Positions 42,034-50,966 of a DNA stretch of 59,901 nucleotides are shown here, one piece after another. Numbering within the stretch: position 1 is the first letter of the stretch; the number at the start of each line of letters is the position of its first letter. The stretch comes from Sulfitobacter sp. (GTDB lineage Bacteria; Pseudomonadota; Alphaproteobacteria; Rhodobacterales; Rhodobacteraceae). The DNA lies in contig JAGXHE010000042.1 in assembly GCA_024636445.1 (NCBI GenBank), positions 1-59,901 on the forward strand, given 5' to 3'. The notes under the pieces were generated by a model, which was not told the DNA's origin, searched no databases, and was given only the letters and a program-made list of their open reading frames with translations. A program made the position numbers and the translations under genes.

Positions 42034-43605
42034 TTACTTGGTCACGTACCACATGCGCGGCTTGTTATCGGGGAACTGCGGAAAGTCGCTGAACCCTTTT
42101 GACACAGCCCAAGCCATCGGCTGCTGGTGCAGCGGCATCATGATGATCTCATCCTTGGCAATCTTGAGCGCGTCGGTTTCCATTTGAAGACGGGTCTCGC
42201 GGTCGAGCTCTACCGCCGCCGATTGCGTCAACTGATCGAGTTCGGGGTACGACCAGTCGCCCCAATTGAACACGCCCGAATTTCCATCCTTTGAATGCAG
42301 CATCTGTACGAGGATCGAATAGGTGTCCAGCATCGGCAGCGTCGCCCACCCGATGGTATAGACATCCGATTTGCCGTTCGCCCGTTTGGGCGTCTGCTTG
42401 GCCGTGGGCCCAATGTCCAGTTTCGGCGTCAGCCCGATCCGCGACCACATGGACGCAATCGCCTGGCAGAACTGCTCTTCGTTCACATAGCTTTCGTTGG
42501 TGCAGACAAAATCAAACTCGAACCCGTCGGCATAGCCTGCCTCCGCCAGCAACTCCCTGGCCTTTTCGGGGTCAAATACGGCCGGGGTGTCCAGCGCCTC
42601 GGAATAGCCGGGGATGGAGGGCGCAACCAACGTGCCAGCATTACGCGACTTGCCACGCATCACCTTGTCACGGATCAGATCCATATCGACCGCCATCTGC
42701 ATCGCCTGACGCACCCTGAGATCGTTCATCGGGTTTTCACCACCCGCGACCAGTTCGTCGCGCCGGTTGAAACCCAGCATGACGGTGCGCAAGTCAGTGC
42801 GTTCCAGAACCGTCAGATTGTCCGCCTGCTCAAGCCGCGGCAGGTCTTGTACCGGTGCGCTGTCGACAAAATCGACCTCGCCGGACAGCAACGCCGCCAC
42901 GCGTGTCGCTGCAGAAGAAATCGGCTGAAATTCGATCCGCGTCAGGTTATGGCCCGCATCATCCCACCATGCTTCGTTCACCGTCAGCACCGTCTTTGCC
43001 TCCGGCGTGCGCGATTCAAGCACGAAGGGACCGGTGCCATTGGTGTTGAAGGTCGCATAGCCTTCGATACCGGCACTTACATCAGTCGGCTTCTCCGCAT
43101 TGTTTGCAACCAACCAGCCTTTGTCGAAAATATGGATGTTGGTGAGATCGTTCAAAAGCAGCGGATAGGCACCATTCAGCTCGATATCGATGGTGTGCTC
43201 ATCGACCACCATCGCACTTTCATAAGCAGGCAAGTTGCCCTTCAATGGCGAAGTTTCATCGCTCACACGCTGCAACGATGCCAACACATCCTCTGCGGTG
43301 AAGTCAGAACCATCCTGAAATTTCACACCCTTGCGCAGGGTAAAACGCCAGGTCGTCGGAGATACGATCTCCCAGCTTTCAGCCAGTGCCGGTTCGATCT
43401 CCAGATCGCGATTGTAGCGAACCAGACCCTCATAGATGTGGTTCAGAAAGTTGATCGTATAGCTGTCACCGTAGGAATACGGGTCAAGCGATACGATATC
43501 GCGCGGCGCACCCCAGCGAACGGTCTCGGCCTGGGCAGCGGTGGCAAGCAATGCGGCAGCAAGGCCACCCATCGCTCCGTTGCGGAATTTCGTAAGCGTT
43601 CCCAT
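42034..43605 (-). CDS. ABC transporter substrate-binding protein, family 5 (OppA/DppA-like)
   Basis: This 523-residue periplasmic receptor has a signal peptide ending LLATAAQAET and the SBP_bac_5 signature. The signature runs from ETVRWGAPRDIVSLDPYSYG to FLNHIYEGLVRYNRDLEIEPALAESWEIV. TTWRFTLRKGVKFQDGSDFTAEDVLASLQRV is the diagnostic central motif. VRQAMQMAVDMDLI and PGKARELLAEAGYADGF-like segments follow (in sequence DPEKARELLAEAGYADG). It heads the operon, so expression is highest for the receptor. Ligands of this family include peptides, opines and heterocycles; the linked hydrolases favour a nitrogen compound. Confidence 0.93.
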   Translation of the reverse strand: MGTLTKFRNGAMGGLAAALLATAAQAETVRWGAPRDIVSLDPYSYGDSYTINFLNHIYEGLVRYNRDLEIEPALAESWEIVSPTTWRFTLRKGVKFQDGSDFTAEDVLASLQRVSDETSPLKGNLPAYESAMVVDEHTIDIELNGAYPLLLNDLTNIHIFDKGWLVANNAEKPTDVSAGIEGYATFNTNGTGPFVLESRTPEAKTVLTVNEAWWDDAGHNLTRIEFQPISSAATRVAALLSGEVDFVDSAPVQDLPRLEQADNLTVLERTDLRTVMLGFNRRDELVAGGENPMNDLRVRQAMQMAVDMDLIRDKVMRGKSRNAGTLVAPSIPGYSEALDTPAVFDPEKARELLAEAGYADGFEFDFVCTNESYVNEEQFCQAIASMWSRIGLTPKLDIGPTAKQTPKRANGKSDVYTIGWATLPMLDTYSILVQMLHSKDGNSGVFNWGDWSYPELDQLTQSAAVELDRETRLQMETDALKIAKDEIIMMPLHQQPMAWAVSKGFSDFPQFPDNKPRMWYVTK

Positions 43606-43861
43606 CTCAGTCTCCCTGATATTGTGTACGAAACATTAGGCGTATCGTATTCTAAGTTTTCCGTGACATCAGTGCCAATGCCGCGCTTTGTCCATAAACA
43701 AGCGCGATCACCTGCAAGTTCACTCCATTAAAGAGGGACGTTACGCATGAAAAACAAACTTGGCTACAAAAATAATAATAAATTGTAATCTTTGATTGTA
43801 TCCAATAGAATAAATCCATCAACTGCCGCATTTTGCGGCGATCACGCCAAAGGGCAGCCAC
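43606..43861. promoter_or_regulatory. Divergent control region between oppA-like and GntR genes
   Basis: The gap is AT-rich at the GntR end (AATAATAATAAATTG). It holds the dyad ATTGTATCCAAT (43795-43806), the kind of short palindrome bound by FCD-class GntR proteins. A hairpin CGCGCTT/AAGCGCG lies at 43682-43706. Near the oppA-like gene is a tandem CGTATCGTAT (43641-43650). Confidence 0.45.
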
Positions 43862-44554
43862 ATGTATAAATCGTCCTCCCGCAGCTTTCCGGTTTATGAT
43901 TCTTTGCGTCAGGCCATCATCGAACAGGCGCTGAAGCCTGGGGTGAAGCTGCCCGAAGATTCCATCGGGGAAACATTCAGCGTAAGCCGCACAACGGTGC
44001 GCAACGCGCTGGTCAGGCTGGACGCCGAAGGGCTGGTGGATCTGCAGCCCAACCGGGGCGCGTCTGTCGCCGTACCCACCATAGAAGAGGCGCACGACAT
44101 CTTTGAGATGCGCCAATGTCTCGAGCGCGAAGTCATGCAGCGGCTTTGCAAAATGGATGTCAAACCTGTCGTCAAGGCGCTCAAGATGCATCTTGCCGAA
44201 GAGCGGAAATATCTCGACGTCGACACCACCCGGTCCATCCGTCTGGCCGGAGAGTTTCACATCCTGCTCGCCGAACTGACCGGCTCCAAAATTCTGGCCA
44301 ACTACGTCAACGAAATCGTCTCACGCTGTTCGCTGGTCCTTGCGCGCTTTGCACAGGCGCATTCGGCCAAATGTGGGCTGGACGAACACACCGACATCAT
44401 CGCCGCCATCGAAGCGGGTGATCCCGAGCAGGCAATTGCGCGGATGCATCATCATCTTCATGGCGTGCAGGATCGCGCCTTGCTGAACCCCGATGACGAA
44501 GAAAAGAACAACGTCAGTGAAATTCTCTCTCGCTACATCTCTCAGAACAACTGA
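43862..44554 (+). CDS. GntR-family regulator (FCD domain)
   Basis: This 230-residue regulator has an N-terminal winged helix (SIGETFSVSRTTVRNALVRL then DAEGLVDLQPNRGASVAVPT, residues ~36-75) and a C-terminal all-helical FCD ligand domain. Likely metal-binding residues of the FCD pocket are in LAGEFHILLAEL, DEHTDIIAAI and MHHHLHGVQD. FCD regulators usually sense organic acids or amino-acid-like ligands. Divergent placement from the oppA-like gene and the direction of the next two genes make it the likely controller of both units. Confidence 0.9.
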   Translation: MYKSSSRSFPVYDSLRQAIIEQALKPGVKLPEDSIGETFSVSRTTVRNALVRLDAEGLVDLQPNRGASVAVPTIEEAHDIFEMRQCLEREVMQRLCKMDVKPVVKALKMHLAEERKYLDVDTTRSIRLAGEFHILLAELTGSKILANYVNEIVSRCSLVLARFAQAHSAKCGLDEHTDIIAAIEAGDPEQAIARMHHHLHGVQDRALLNPDDEEKNNVSEILSRYISQNN

Positions 44555-44598
44555 TCCGACGCGCACCAGCAACCCAGCTTCGAAAGGCGGAACCGTTT

Positions 44599-45261
44599 AT
44601 GAACAGCCAGACAGCAGACCGTTTTGATTTTTCCGAATTGGGACCAAGGGACCGGTACAAATTGCTTATAGGCTCGGTGGTGCCCCGCCCCATCGCATGG
44701 GTCACAACCGTGGACGAAAACGGGATTCCGAACGCCGCGCCTTTCAGTTTTTTCAACTGCCTGTCATCCGACCCCGCGATACTGGCCCTCGGCGTCGAAA
44801 ACCACGCTGACATGCGGTTCAAGGATACAGGCCACAACATCCGCATGACAGAGGAGTTCACCGTCAATATCGTAGGCTTCGACAACCTAGATGCAATGAA
44901 CGTGACGGCGGTGCCCTTTGCCTCGGGCGTGGACGAGATCAAGGCGGCGGGCCTGACCATGATACCTGGTGAGTTCGTAAGCTGCCCGCAGATCGCCGAA
45001 GCACCCGTCCGCTTTGAATGCAAACGCCATGTTACATTGAGCATCGGGAGATCTCGGGAGATCATTCTGGGCGAGGTACTGGCCATGCATGCACGCCCCG
45101 GCCTGGTGAACGACCGTTTCCATGTGGACGCTGCCGCACTGGATGCATTGGGTCGCATGGGAGGCCACGGCTATTGCCGCTCAAACGAGGTTTTTGATCT
45201 GCCTACGATGTCCGAAGCTGAATGGCGCACCAGAGCGTCGCACGTCATCGAGGGAACCTGA
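44599..45261 (+). CDS. Flavin reductase-like FMN-binding protein
   Basis: This 220-residue split-barrel protein is of the DIM6/NTAB flavin-reductase type. The marker IGSVVPRPIAWVTTVDENGIPN, followed by APFSFFNCLSSDPAI, at residues ~28-62 forms the FMN phosphate site. The NIRMTEEFTVNIVGFD segment and ILGEVLAMHARPGLVND are also family-typical. It may feed reduced flavin to an oxygenase or bind FMN itself; no partner oxygenase lies beside it. It follows GntR by 44 bp and precedes the racemase by five bases. Confidence 0.85.
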   Translation: MNSQTADRFDFSELGPRDRYKLLIGSVVPRPIAWVTTVDENGIPNAAPFSFFNCLSSDPAILALGVENHADMRFKDTGHNIRMTEEFTVNIVGFDNLDAMNVTAVPFASGVDEIKAAGLTMIPGEFVSCPQIAEAPVRFECKRHVTLSIGRSREIILGEVLAMHARPGLVNDRFHVDAAALDALGRMGGHGYCRSNEVFDLPTMSEAEWRTRASHVIEGT

Positions 45262-45266
45262 CGAGT

Positions 45267-45923
45267 ATGCGCCTGCTGATCGTGAACCCCAATTCGACCA
45301 AGGAAATGACTGAACGGATCGGCACCGAGGCGAAATCACACTTACCCGCCGGAGTAGAGCTGACCCTGTGCACCAACGAAACCGGGCCTGCGTCAATTCA
45401 GGGGGCTGCGGACGGCGAAGAAGCCCTGCCCGGCACGCTCAACCTGCTGCGCCAGACGCCGTTTGATGCGGCGATCATCGGCTGCTTTGATGACACGGGT
45501 CTGATGGAGTTTTCGCCTGACTCCACACTGCCTGTAGTTGGCTTGGGAGAAGCGGCAATGCGCGCGGCCGATGAATTGGGCGGCCCGTTTGCCGTTTTGA
45601 CAACCTCCCTCTTGTCGGTCCCTGTCATCGCGGCAAATGTTCAGGCATATGGATTGGCTGGCCGACTGATCGGCATTCGTGCCAGCCAGATCGACGTGCT
45701 GGATTTTGAAACGGATCGCAATCTTGCCGTCCACAAACTCATCTCTGCCGCACGGAGCTTGTTGGCGGAAGAGCCGCAGATCAAGACCATCGTACTGGGC
45801 TGCGCCGGAATGGGCGGCCTGACCGTTGAAATGGAACGAATTCTGCGGGTTCGGGCGATCGATCCAATTGAAGCATCTGTGCATTTGGTGATCAAGCGAG
45901 AGCTTCAAGGCACTCCGCGATAG
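45267..45923 (+). CDS. Asp/Glu/hydantoin racemase family protein
   Basis: This cofactor-independent racemase-fold protein has 218 residues. The N-terminus RLLIVNPNSTKEMTERI is the hydantoin-racemase signature. The two catalytic cysteines appear in AAIIGCFDDTGLME and TIVLGCAGMGGL, flanking the active site as in HyuA/HydR-type racemases and allantoin racemase. The start ATG at 45267 matches the conserved first strand; upstream codons belong to the flavin-reductase frame. In this neighbourhood it supports breakdown of hydantoin-like or ureide compounds brought in by the Opp-type importer. Confidence 0.88.
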   Translation: MRLLIVNPNSTKEMTERIGTEAKSHLPAGVELTLCTNETGPASIQGAADGEEALPGTLNLLRQTPFDAAIIGCFDDTGLMEFSPDSTLPVVGLGEAAMRAADELGGPFAVLTTSLLSVPVIAANVQAYGLAGRLIGIRASQIDVLDFETDRNLAVHKLISAARSLLAEEPQIKTIVLGCAGMGGLTVEMERILRVRAIDPIEASVHLVIKRELQGTPR

Positions 45924-46484
45924 CGCCAGAAAGCAAGTAAACGGACATCCGTCCTGCTGGTCTCAGAGGCCTGCGCGCAAAGTCTCCAAAGCGCATAGCA
46001 TGTCCAATACACGGCCTGCCTCTATCACAAGCAAGTGAGCGCCTGATGTCAGAACTGTGTGACCACGCTCTCGGATGAATATCTGGACACCAGTTGCTGC
46101 CGACAGGGTTTCCGCCAGGGCTTGCACTCACAACAAGGGTTAACGATGTTAATTTTCTCCCCCGCAATTGAGGGAGCAGAAATTAACGTGGACAGAGCGG
46201 TATTGCTTTCAGGGAACAATGTTTTCCAATTTTACCAACCCGAAGCCGCTGTCGGAGTTTTTCCACAGAATCGGAGGAAACCGGCCATTCGCTGCATGTG
46301 CAGCATGATAGGTTGCTGACATTCAAGCTCAGTCGCACTGTCTTCACCCTGAACCAGAAATTTAGGAAAAATGTTGAAGCCTTCGTTCGCTGTGAACCGC
46401 ACACTGGTCCGATGTGCGGGACCAAGCTGCCTTTCAGCCCTCCTTGACGAGACCAACAGCGGTTAGAACACCAAAAGAGGGCAT
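45924..46484. other. 561-bp gap between racemase and sugar cluster
   Basis: No gene could be supported: every open frame is short, lacks coding-type composition and has no recognisable motif. The region is richer in A/T than its neighbours. Part of it (46375-46440) reads like degenerate repeat sequence common in Roseobacter-group intergenic DNA. It contains one strong hairpin (separate entry). No tRNA-like fold was seen. Confidence 0.5.
46148..46187. repeat. Inverted repeat in the racemase-FAH gap
   Basis: GTTAATTT (46148-46155) and AAATTAAC (46180-46187) are perfect arms. Inside them CTCCC (46157-46161) pairs with GGGAG (46172-46176), giving a 40-base hairpin with a small bulge. No T-run follows on either strand, so it is not a standard terminator. 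Confidence 0.55.
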
Positions 46485-47345
46485 CTAGCGGACGCGAGGC
46501 AGAACCGATGCCGATTGGTTGCCCAGACCTGAGATACCCAGGCTTACCGTCTCGCCGCCCTTCAGATAGCGTTGCGGAGACTGTCCCATGCCTACACCGG
46601 GTGGTGTGCCGGTCGAGATCACATCACCTGATTGAAGACTCATAAAGCGACTGCAATAGGCAATCAGATGCGGCACCTTGTAGATCATCGTCGCAGTGGA
46701 GCCCGATTGCTGTCGGTCGCCATCGACATCCAGCCACATATCAAGATCGTCGATATCTGCCAGTTCGTCCGGTGTGACGAGCCATGGCCCCGTTGGACCA
46801 AACGTGTCGCAGCCCTTGCCCTTGTCCCAAGTCCCCGCACGCTCGATCTGGAATTCGCGCTCTGACACGTCGTTTATGACGCAAAAGCCTGCAACATGGC
46901 GCATCGCGTCTGCCTCGTCGATGTAGACGCCCGGCGCGCCGATCACGACGCCCAATTCGACTTCCCAGTCGGTTTTCACCGAAGCATTGGGGATCTGAAT
47001 GGGATCGTTCGGGCCAACGACGGACGAGGTCCACTTGTTGAAAATCACCGGCTCAGGCGGGATTGGCATTCCGGCCTCCTCGGCATGGTCTGCGTAGTTC
47101 AGACCGATACAGATAAATTTGCCGATGCCCCCGACACAAGCGCCAAGGCGCAGGTCTTCTTGCGGTATGCCATCGACAAGGGGCAGCGTGTCGATATCAA
47201 TCTCTTGCAGCGCCTTGAGCGCATCGGGCAACAACGCAGCACCGCCGATGTCATCCACCACGTGCGACAGGTCCCGCACGCGGCCAGACGAATCGAGGAT
47301 ACCGGGTTTTTCGGCTCCGGGGGCACCATAGCGAAGTAGTTTCAT
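46485..47345 (-). CDS. FAH-family hydrolase (2,4-diketo-3-deoxy-fuconate hydrolase-like)
   Basis: This 286-residue fumarylacetoacetase-fold enzyme opens MKLLRYGAPGAEKPGILDSS, as FahD1-type members do. The active-site and metal residues are in CIGLNYADHAEEAGMPIP, PVIFNKWTSSVVGPNDPI, the metal pair DWEVELGVVIG and INDVSEREFQIER. GDVISTGTPPGVGMGQ completes the site. FAH members beside sugar SDRs typically split 2,4-diketo-3-deoxy sugar acids into pyruvate and a hydroxyacid. It is the last gene of the leftward operon, 59 bp after the ATPase. Confidence 0.88.
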   Translation of the reverse strand: MKLLRYGAPGAEKPGILDSSGRVRDLSHVVDDIGGAALLPDALKALQEIDIDTLPLVDGIPQEDLRLGACVGGIGKFICIGLNYADHAEEAGMPIPPEPVIFNKWTSSVVGPNDPIQIPNASVKTDWEVELGVVIGAPGVYIDEADAMRHVAGFCVINDVSEREFQIERAGTWDKGKGCDTFGPTGPWLVTPDELADIDDLDMWLDVDGDRQQSGSTATMIYKVPHLIAYCSRFMSLQSGDVISTGTPPGVGMGQSPQRYLKGGETVSLGISGLGNQSASVLPRVR

Positions 47346-47404
47346 AGCGGTTTCCTTGGTCTGTCGATTGTTTGTGGCGGCTGATCCGGCAAGCGCGGCC
47401 TGCG

Positions 47405-48916
47405 TCAGGCCACCTGTTCGGATGTCATGCCCGAAATGGCCTGGATCAGGTTGTCTTCGGTCACATCCTCGGAAGTGAAGGTGCGCATGACACGGCCCGA
47501 ATACATCGCCACGATGCGGTCAGAGACATGCAGCACCTCGGGCATTTCCGAACTGATGACCATGACCGCATAGCCCTGGGCGGCCAGTGCGCGCAGCAGC
47601 TTGTGAATCTCCGACTTGCTGCCCACGTCGATCCCGCGCGTCGGCTCGTCCACGATCAGGACCTTGGGGTGCATCGACAGCCATTTGCCGATGACGATCT
47701 TTTGCTGGTTGCCGCCCGACAGGTTGCCGACCTGCTGTTTCCAGCCCGGCGTGCGGATATCGAGTTGTTTATGATACTTGTCAAAGATTTCCATCTCGGC
47801 GCCCTGCGCCACGAACGGCCCCGCCTTGAGCGTATCGATCTGCGGCAAGGTCATGTTGTCGCGACAGTTCATGCCAAGGACCAACCCCTGCCCCTTCCGG
47901 TCCTCGGGCACCAGCGAGATACCGCGCGCGATCGCATCGGCGGGCGAATTGATCCGCACCTCTTCACCGTCCAGCAATATCTGTCCAGCGGACGGGTCAC
48001 GCAGGCCAAACAGCGTTTCGGCAATCTCGGTCCGTCCGGCACCGACAAGACCGTAAAAGCCCACGACCTCGCCCCTGCGCACCTCGAAACTGACGTCCTG
48101 GTAGTGCTTGCTGCAGCTCAACCCGCGCACTTCCAGTGCCACTTCTCCAAGCGCGTGATGCGACGCGTTGCGGCTGAGATCGAGCGTGCGGCCGATCATC
48201 ATCTGGGTGACGGATTCCTCGGTGCTGTCTGCGGTCTCGACGGTGCCCTGATACTGGCCATCGCGCAGCACCGTGATGCGGTCGGTGATCTTGAAAATCT
48301 CCTCCATCCGGTGCGAGATGTAGATGATGCCCACATTGGTTGCCTGCAGATCTGCGATCACGTCGAACAGCACCACCTTTTCCGAATCCGTCAGCGATGC
48401 CGTGGGCTCGTCGAAGATTACCGCCTTGGCATCCACTGTCAGCGCGCGGGCGATTTCGACCATCTGCTGGTTGGCGATGGACAGATCGCCCACCCGCGTG
48501 TTGGCATCAAAACCCACGTTCAGCTTTTGCAGGATCGCGTTGGTCTGGTCGGCCAATCTGGTCCAGTCCACGCGGCCCAGACTTTTCGTGGGCAATTCCC
48601 CCAGATAGATGTTTTCGGCAACGCTCAGCTCTTCGGCAAGGCTCAGTTCCTGGTGGATGAACACGATGCCCTTGGCTTTTGCCTCAAGCGGGCCAGACAT
48701 CACAACCGCATCGTCGCCCATGAATATCGTGCCGCCGTCAGGCTGATGAATGCCGCCGAGCACCTTCATCAGCGTCGATTTCCCGGCGCCGTTCTCGCCC
48801 ATCAGGGCATGGACCTCGCCCGGCATCACCGAGAACGAGACACCGTCGAGCGCGCGCACACCCGGAAACGTCTTGACGATATTTTCAAGGCGCAGGACAG
48901 GTTTTGCATCCGTCAT
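47405..48916 (-). CDS. Sugar ABC transporter ATPase (RbsA/MglA-like)
   Basis: This duplicated ATPase has 503 residues. Domain 1 has Walker A MGENGAGKSTLMKVL and Walker B VIFDEPTASLTD, but its signature reads LSIANQQMVEIARAL. Domain 2 has GLVGAGRTEIAETLFG (degenerate Walker A typical of this family), LSGGNQQKIVIGKWL and LIVDEPTRGIDVGSK. It overlaps the preceding permease by four bases (ATGA); the long upstream open frame is permease shadow. It energises import of a monosaccharide or sugar acid. Confidence 0.93.
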   Translation of the reverse strand: MTDAKPVLRLENIVKTFPGVRALDGVSFSVMPGEVHALMGENGAGKSTLMKVLGGIHQPDGGTIFMGDDAVVMSGPLEAKAKGIVFIHQELSLAEELSVAENIYLGELPTKSLGRVDWTRLADQTNAILQKLNVGFDANTRVGDLSIANQQMVEIARALTVDAKAVIFDEPTASLTDSEKVVLFDVIADLQATNVGIIYISHRMEEIFKITDRITVLRDGQYQGTVETADSTEESVTQMMIGRTLDLSRNASHHALGEVALEVRGLSCSKHYQDVSFEVRRGEVVGFYGLVGAGRTEIAETLFGLRDPSAGQILLDGEEVRINSPADAIARGISLVPEDRKGQGLVLGMNCRDNMTLPQIDTLKAGPFVAQGAEMEIFDKYHKQLDIRTPGWKQQVGNLSGGNQQKIVIGKWLSMHPKVLIVDEPTRGIDVGSKSEIHKLLRALAAQGYAVMVISSEMPEVLHVSDRIVAMYSGRVMRTFTSEDVTEDNLIQAISGMTSEQVA

Positions 48917-49914
48917 ACCTTCAACTCCTCTTTGCCCTTCATGTTGAGCTGTCTGTCCAGAACCAGCACCGCAACGAGAATCAGACCGATGACAAGGTTC
49001 ACGGTCGATGTATCGGCCCCGATGTGGCCCAATCCCTTGCGCAGAAGCTGGATCGCGATGACGCCGCCGAAGGTGCCGATGACGTTGCCTGCGCCGCCCG
49101 TGATCTTGGTGCCGCCAAGCACGACGGCGGTGATCACCCACAATTCGTACAACTGACCGTCATTGGGGTTGACCGAACCGCTTTCGGAATAGAAGACCAC
49201 CGCCGACAGGGCCGCGAGAAAGCCGATGATGGCAAAGTTGATCATCATATGCGGTCCCACGCGAATGCCCGCGTTTACCGCCGCTTCGCGGTTGTCACCG
49301 ATGGCATAGGCGTTGCGGCCGTGCACCGTCTTGGCCATCACGAACCAGATCACGAATGTCGCTGCCAGCAGGAACCACGATGCCGTCGCGAGGCCCAGGA
49401 ACTCAGCTTCGGCGAAATCGACCAGCGTCCAGTTCAGGTGGCTTGTGGGTTGCTCGCCGTTGAACATGAAGACGATGCCGCGATACCCCAGCATGGCCCC
49501 CAGCGTCACGATGAACGCGTCCACGCCGGTCTTCCAGACGATCAGACCGTTCAGCGCGCCTAAAAGCGTGCCAACCACAAGTGCGAGCAACCATGCCACC
49601 GGGATCACCCAATCACCCAGCCCCGCAAAGATGGGCCAGGTCATGCTGTCCAGAAGGACGATCGCGGCTATGGCGAAGGTGGCACCGACGCTGAGGTCGA
49701 TGTTGCCGTTGACCATGACGATGGTCATGCCCATCGCGATTATGCCGATGGGGGCCGATTGTTTCAGCAACAGCAGCATGTTGTCCCAGTCCATGAAGGC
49801 TTTGTCCGATAGGGACAGGAACTCGCCCGCGACGCTGAAAAAGATCAGCTCCAATATGATGAAGCCCCAGATTGCGCCGCTTTTGAGCGCGGTCGATACG
49901 GTACCCGGTTTCAT
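48913..49914 (-). CDS. Sugar ABC transporter permease (RbsC-like) 2
   Basis: This 333-residue inner-membrane permease starts right after GGGAGG. Family motifs are GMTIVMVNGNIDLSVGATFA, GALNGLIVWKTGVDAFIVTL, GRNAYAIGDNREAAVNAGI and the late GGTKITGGAGNVIGTFGGV. About nine hydrophobic segments can be read. Two non-identical RbsC-type permeases in one system imply a heterodimer, as in AraH-like or autoinducer-2-type importers. The gap to the preceding permease gene is 13 bp. Confidence 0.92.
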   Translation of the reverse strand: MKPGTVSTALKSGAIWGFIILELIFFSVAGEFLSLSDKAFMDWDNMLLLLKQSAPIGIIAMGMTIVMVNGNIDLSVGATFAIAAIVLLDSMTWPIFAGLGDWVIPVAWLLALVVGTLLGALNGLIVWKTGVDAFIVTLGAMLGYRGIVFMFNGEQPTSHLNWTLVDFAEAEFLGLATASWFLLAATFVIWFVMAKTVHGRNAYAIGDNREAAVNAGIRVGPHMMINFAIIGFLAALSAVVFYSESGSVNPNDGQLYELWVITAVVLGGTKITGGAGNVIGTFGGVIAIQLLRKGLGHIGADTSTVNLVIGLILVAVLVLDRQLNMKGKEELKV

Positions 49915-49927
49915 GATGTTTCCTCCC

Positions 49928-50902
49928 TCACGCGATCGGCGACATCAGCTTGCCGCGCTTGGCCGCGATATCGAGCCAGACAGCAAGGATGATGATCACC
50001 CATGTCACGATGAACTGGACGTAGAACTGCAATCCGATCAGCAGCAATCCATTCTGGATAAACCCAAGGATCAAAACGCCGATCACCGTCTTGAAGATCG
50101 TCCCCGAGCCGCCCAAAAGCGACGCGCCGCCCAGAATGACGGCGGCGAGCACTTCAAGTTCGAGCCCTTGGCCAACGGTGTTTTGCGACCCCAATGAGCG
50201 GCTGGCCTGGATGAGGCCCGCAGTTGCCACACAGGTTGCCGAAATCAGGTAGCACATGAACACGGTGCGTGCGCGCGGGATGCCCGAGAATGTCGCCGCC
50301 GTGCCGTTGCCGCCCACCGCATAGACCTTGCGCCCGAAACTGGTCCTGCTCAGGATCAGCCCCAGAAGGGCCGCGACGGCTACGAACATCAAGATCGGTA
50401 TCGGCAGGCCCAGGGCCGTGCCTTGACCGAATACGCTGAACCAGGTGCCTTCCTTGTCGGCGATATCCATGTTCTTGCCGCCCGAATAGGTCAGCGTCAG
50501 ACCGTGGATCGCGGAGAGCATGCCAAGCGTCACGATCAGGGAATTGAGTTTGAGATAGCCCACCAGAAACCCGATCAACGCGCCAAGCGCCAATGTCATG
50601 GCGAACATCGCGGGTATGGCCAGCGCGGGCCCGATCTTGTCATGCAGATCAAGAACGACGATCGTGGAAAAAGACATCATCGATCCCACGGAAAGGTCCA
50701 GATTGCCGCTGATGACGACGAAGGTAACGCCAAGCGCCATGACCCCAAGGATCGCCGACGAGCGGATCACGCTCAGAACATTGTCGGGGGTCAGAAACTT
50801 GGGGTTGGCGATGGTAAAGCCGATCAGAAACGCCACGAAGGCGATCAGGATGCCTTGTTTCGCCAGAAGACTCCCGATCTGCTGTCTGGTAATATCTGCC
50901 AT
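49928..50902 (-). CDS. Sugar ABC transporter permease (RbsC-like) 1
   Basis: This 324-residue permease has the RbsC motifs GVTFVVISGNLDLSVGSMMS, LIGFLVGYLKLNSLIVTLGM, GRKVYAVGGNGTAATFSGI and AAVILGGASLLGGSGTIFKT. The ATG at 50902, preceding ADITRQQIGSLLAKQG, was chosen over a codon 13 positions upstream because a run of GGGAGGGG lies just before it and the upstream stretch overlaps a hairpin. It partners with the following permease. Confidence 0.92.
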   Translation of the reverse strand: MADITRQQIGSLLAKQGILIAFVAFLIGFTIANPKFLTPDNVLSVIRSSAILGVMALGVTFVVISGNLDLSVGSMMSFSTIVVLDLHDKIGPALAIPAMFAMTLALGALIGFLVGYLKLNSLIVTLGMLSAIHGLTLTYSGGKNMDIADKEGTWFSVFGQGTALGLPIPILMFVAVAALLGLILSRTSFGRKVYAVGGNGTAATFSGIPRARTVFMCYLISATCVATAGLIQASRSLGSQNTVGQGLELEVLAAVILGGASLLGGSGTIFKTVIGVLILGFIQNGLLLIGLQFYVQFIVTWVIIILAVWLDIAAKRGKLMSPIA

Positions 50903-50919
50903 GGTCCCCTCCCAAAGGT

Positions 50920-50936
50920 CGTCGACTTTGTCGACG
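50920..50936. repeat. 17-bp perfect inverted repeat between SDR and permease 1
   Basis: CGTCGAC-TTT-GTCGACG lies in the 64-bp gap of the sugar operon. Each arm also contains the self-complementary GTCGAC. It may act as a small mRNA hairpin or an internal operator. Confidence 0.45.
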
Positions 50937-50966
50937 CACACGGCAGGAAACCTGCCGTTCGTTTCG

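Noticed and set aside
47372-49156. 594-codon open frame on the plus strand
   Set aside because: Antisense shadow of the RbsA-type ATPase; composition and lack of motifs exclude a gene.
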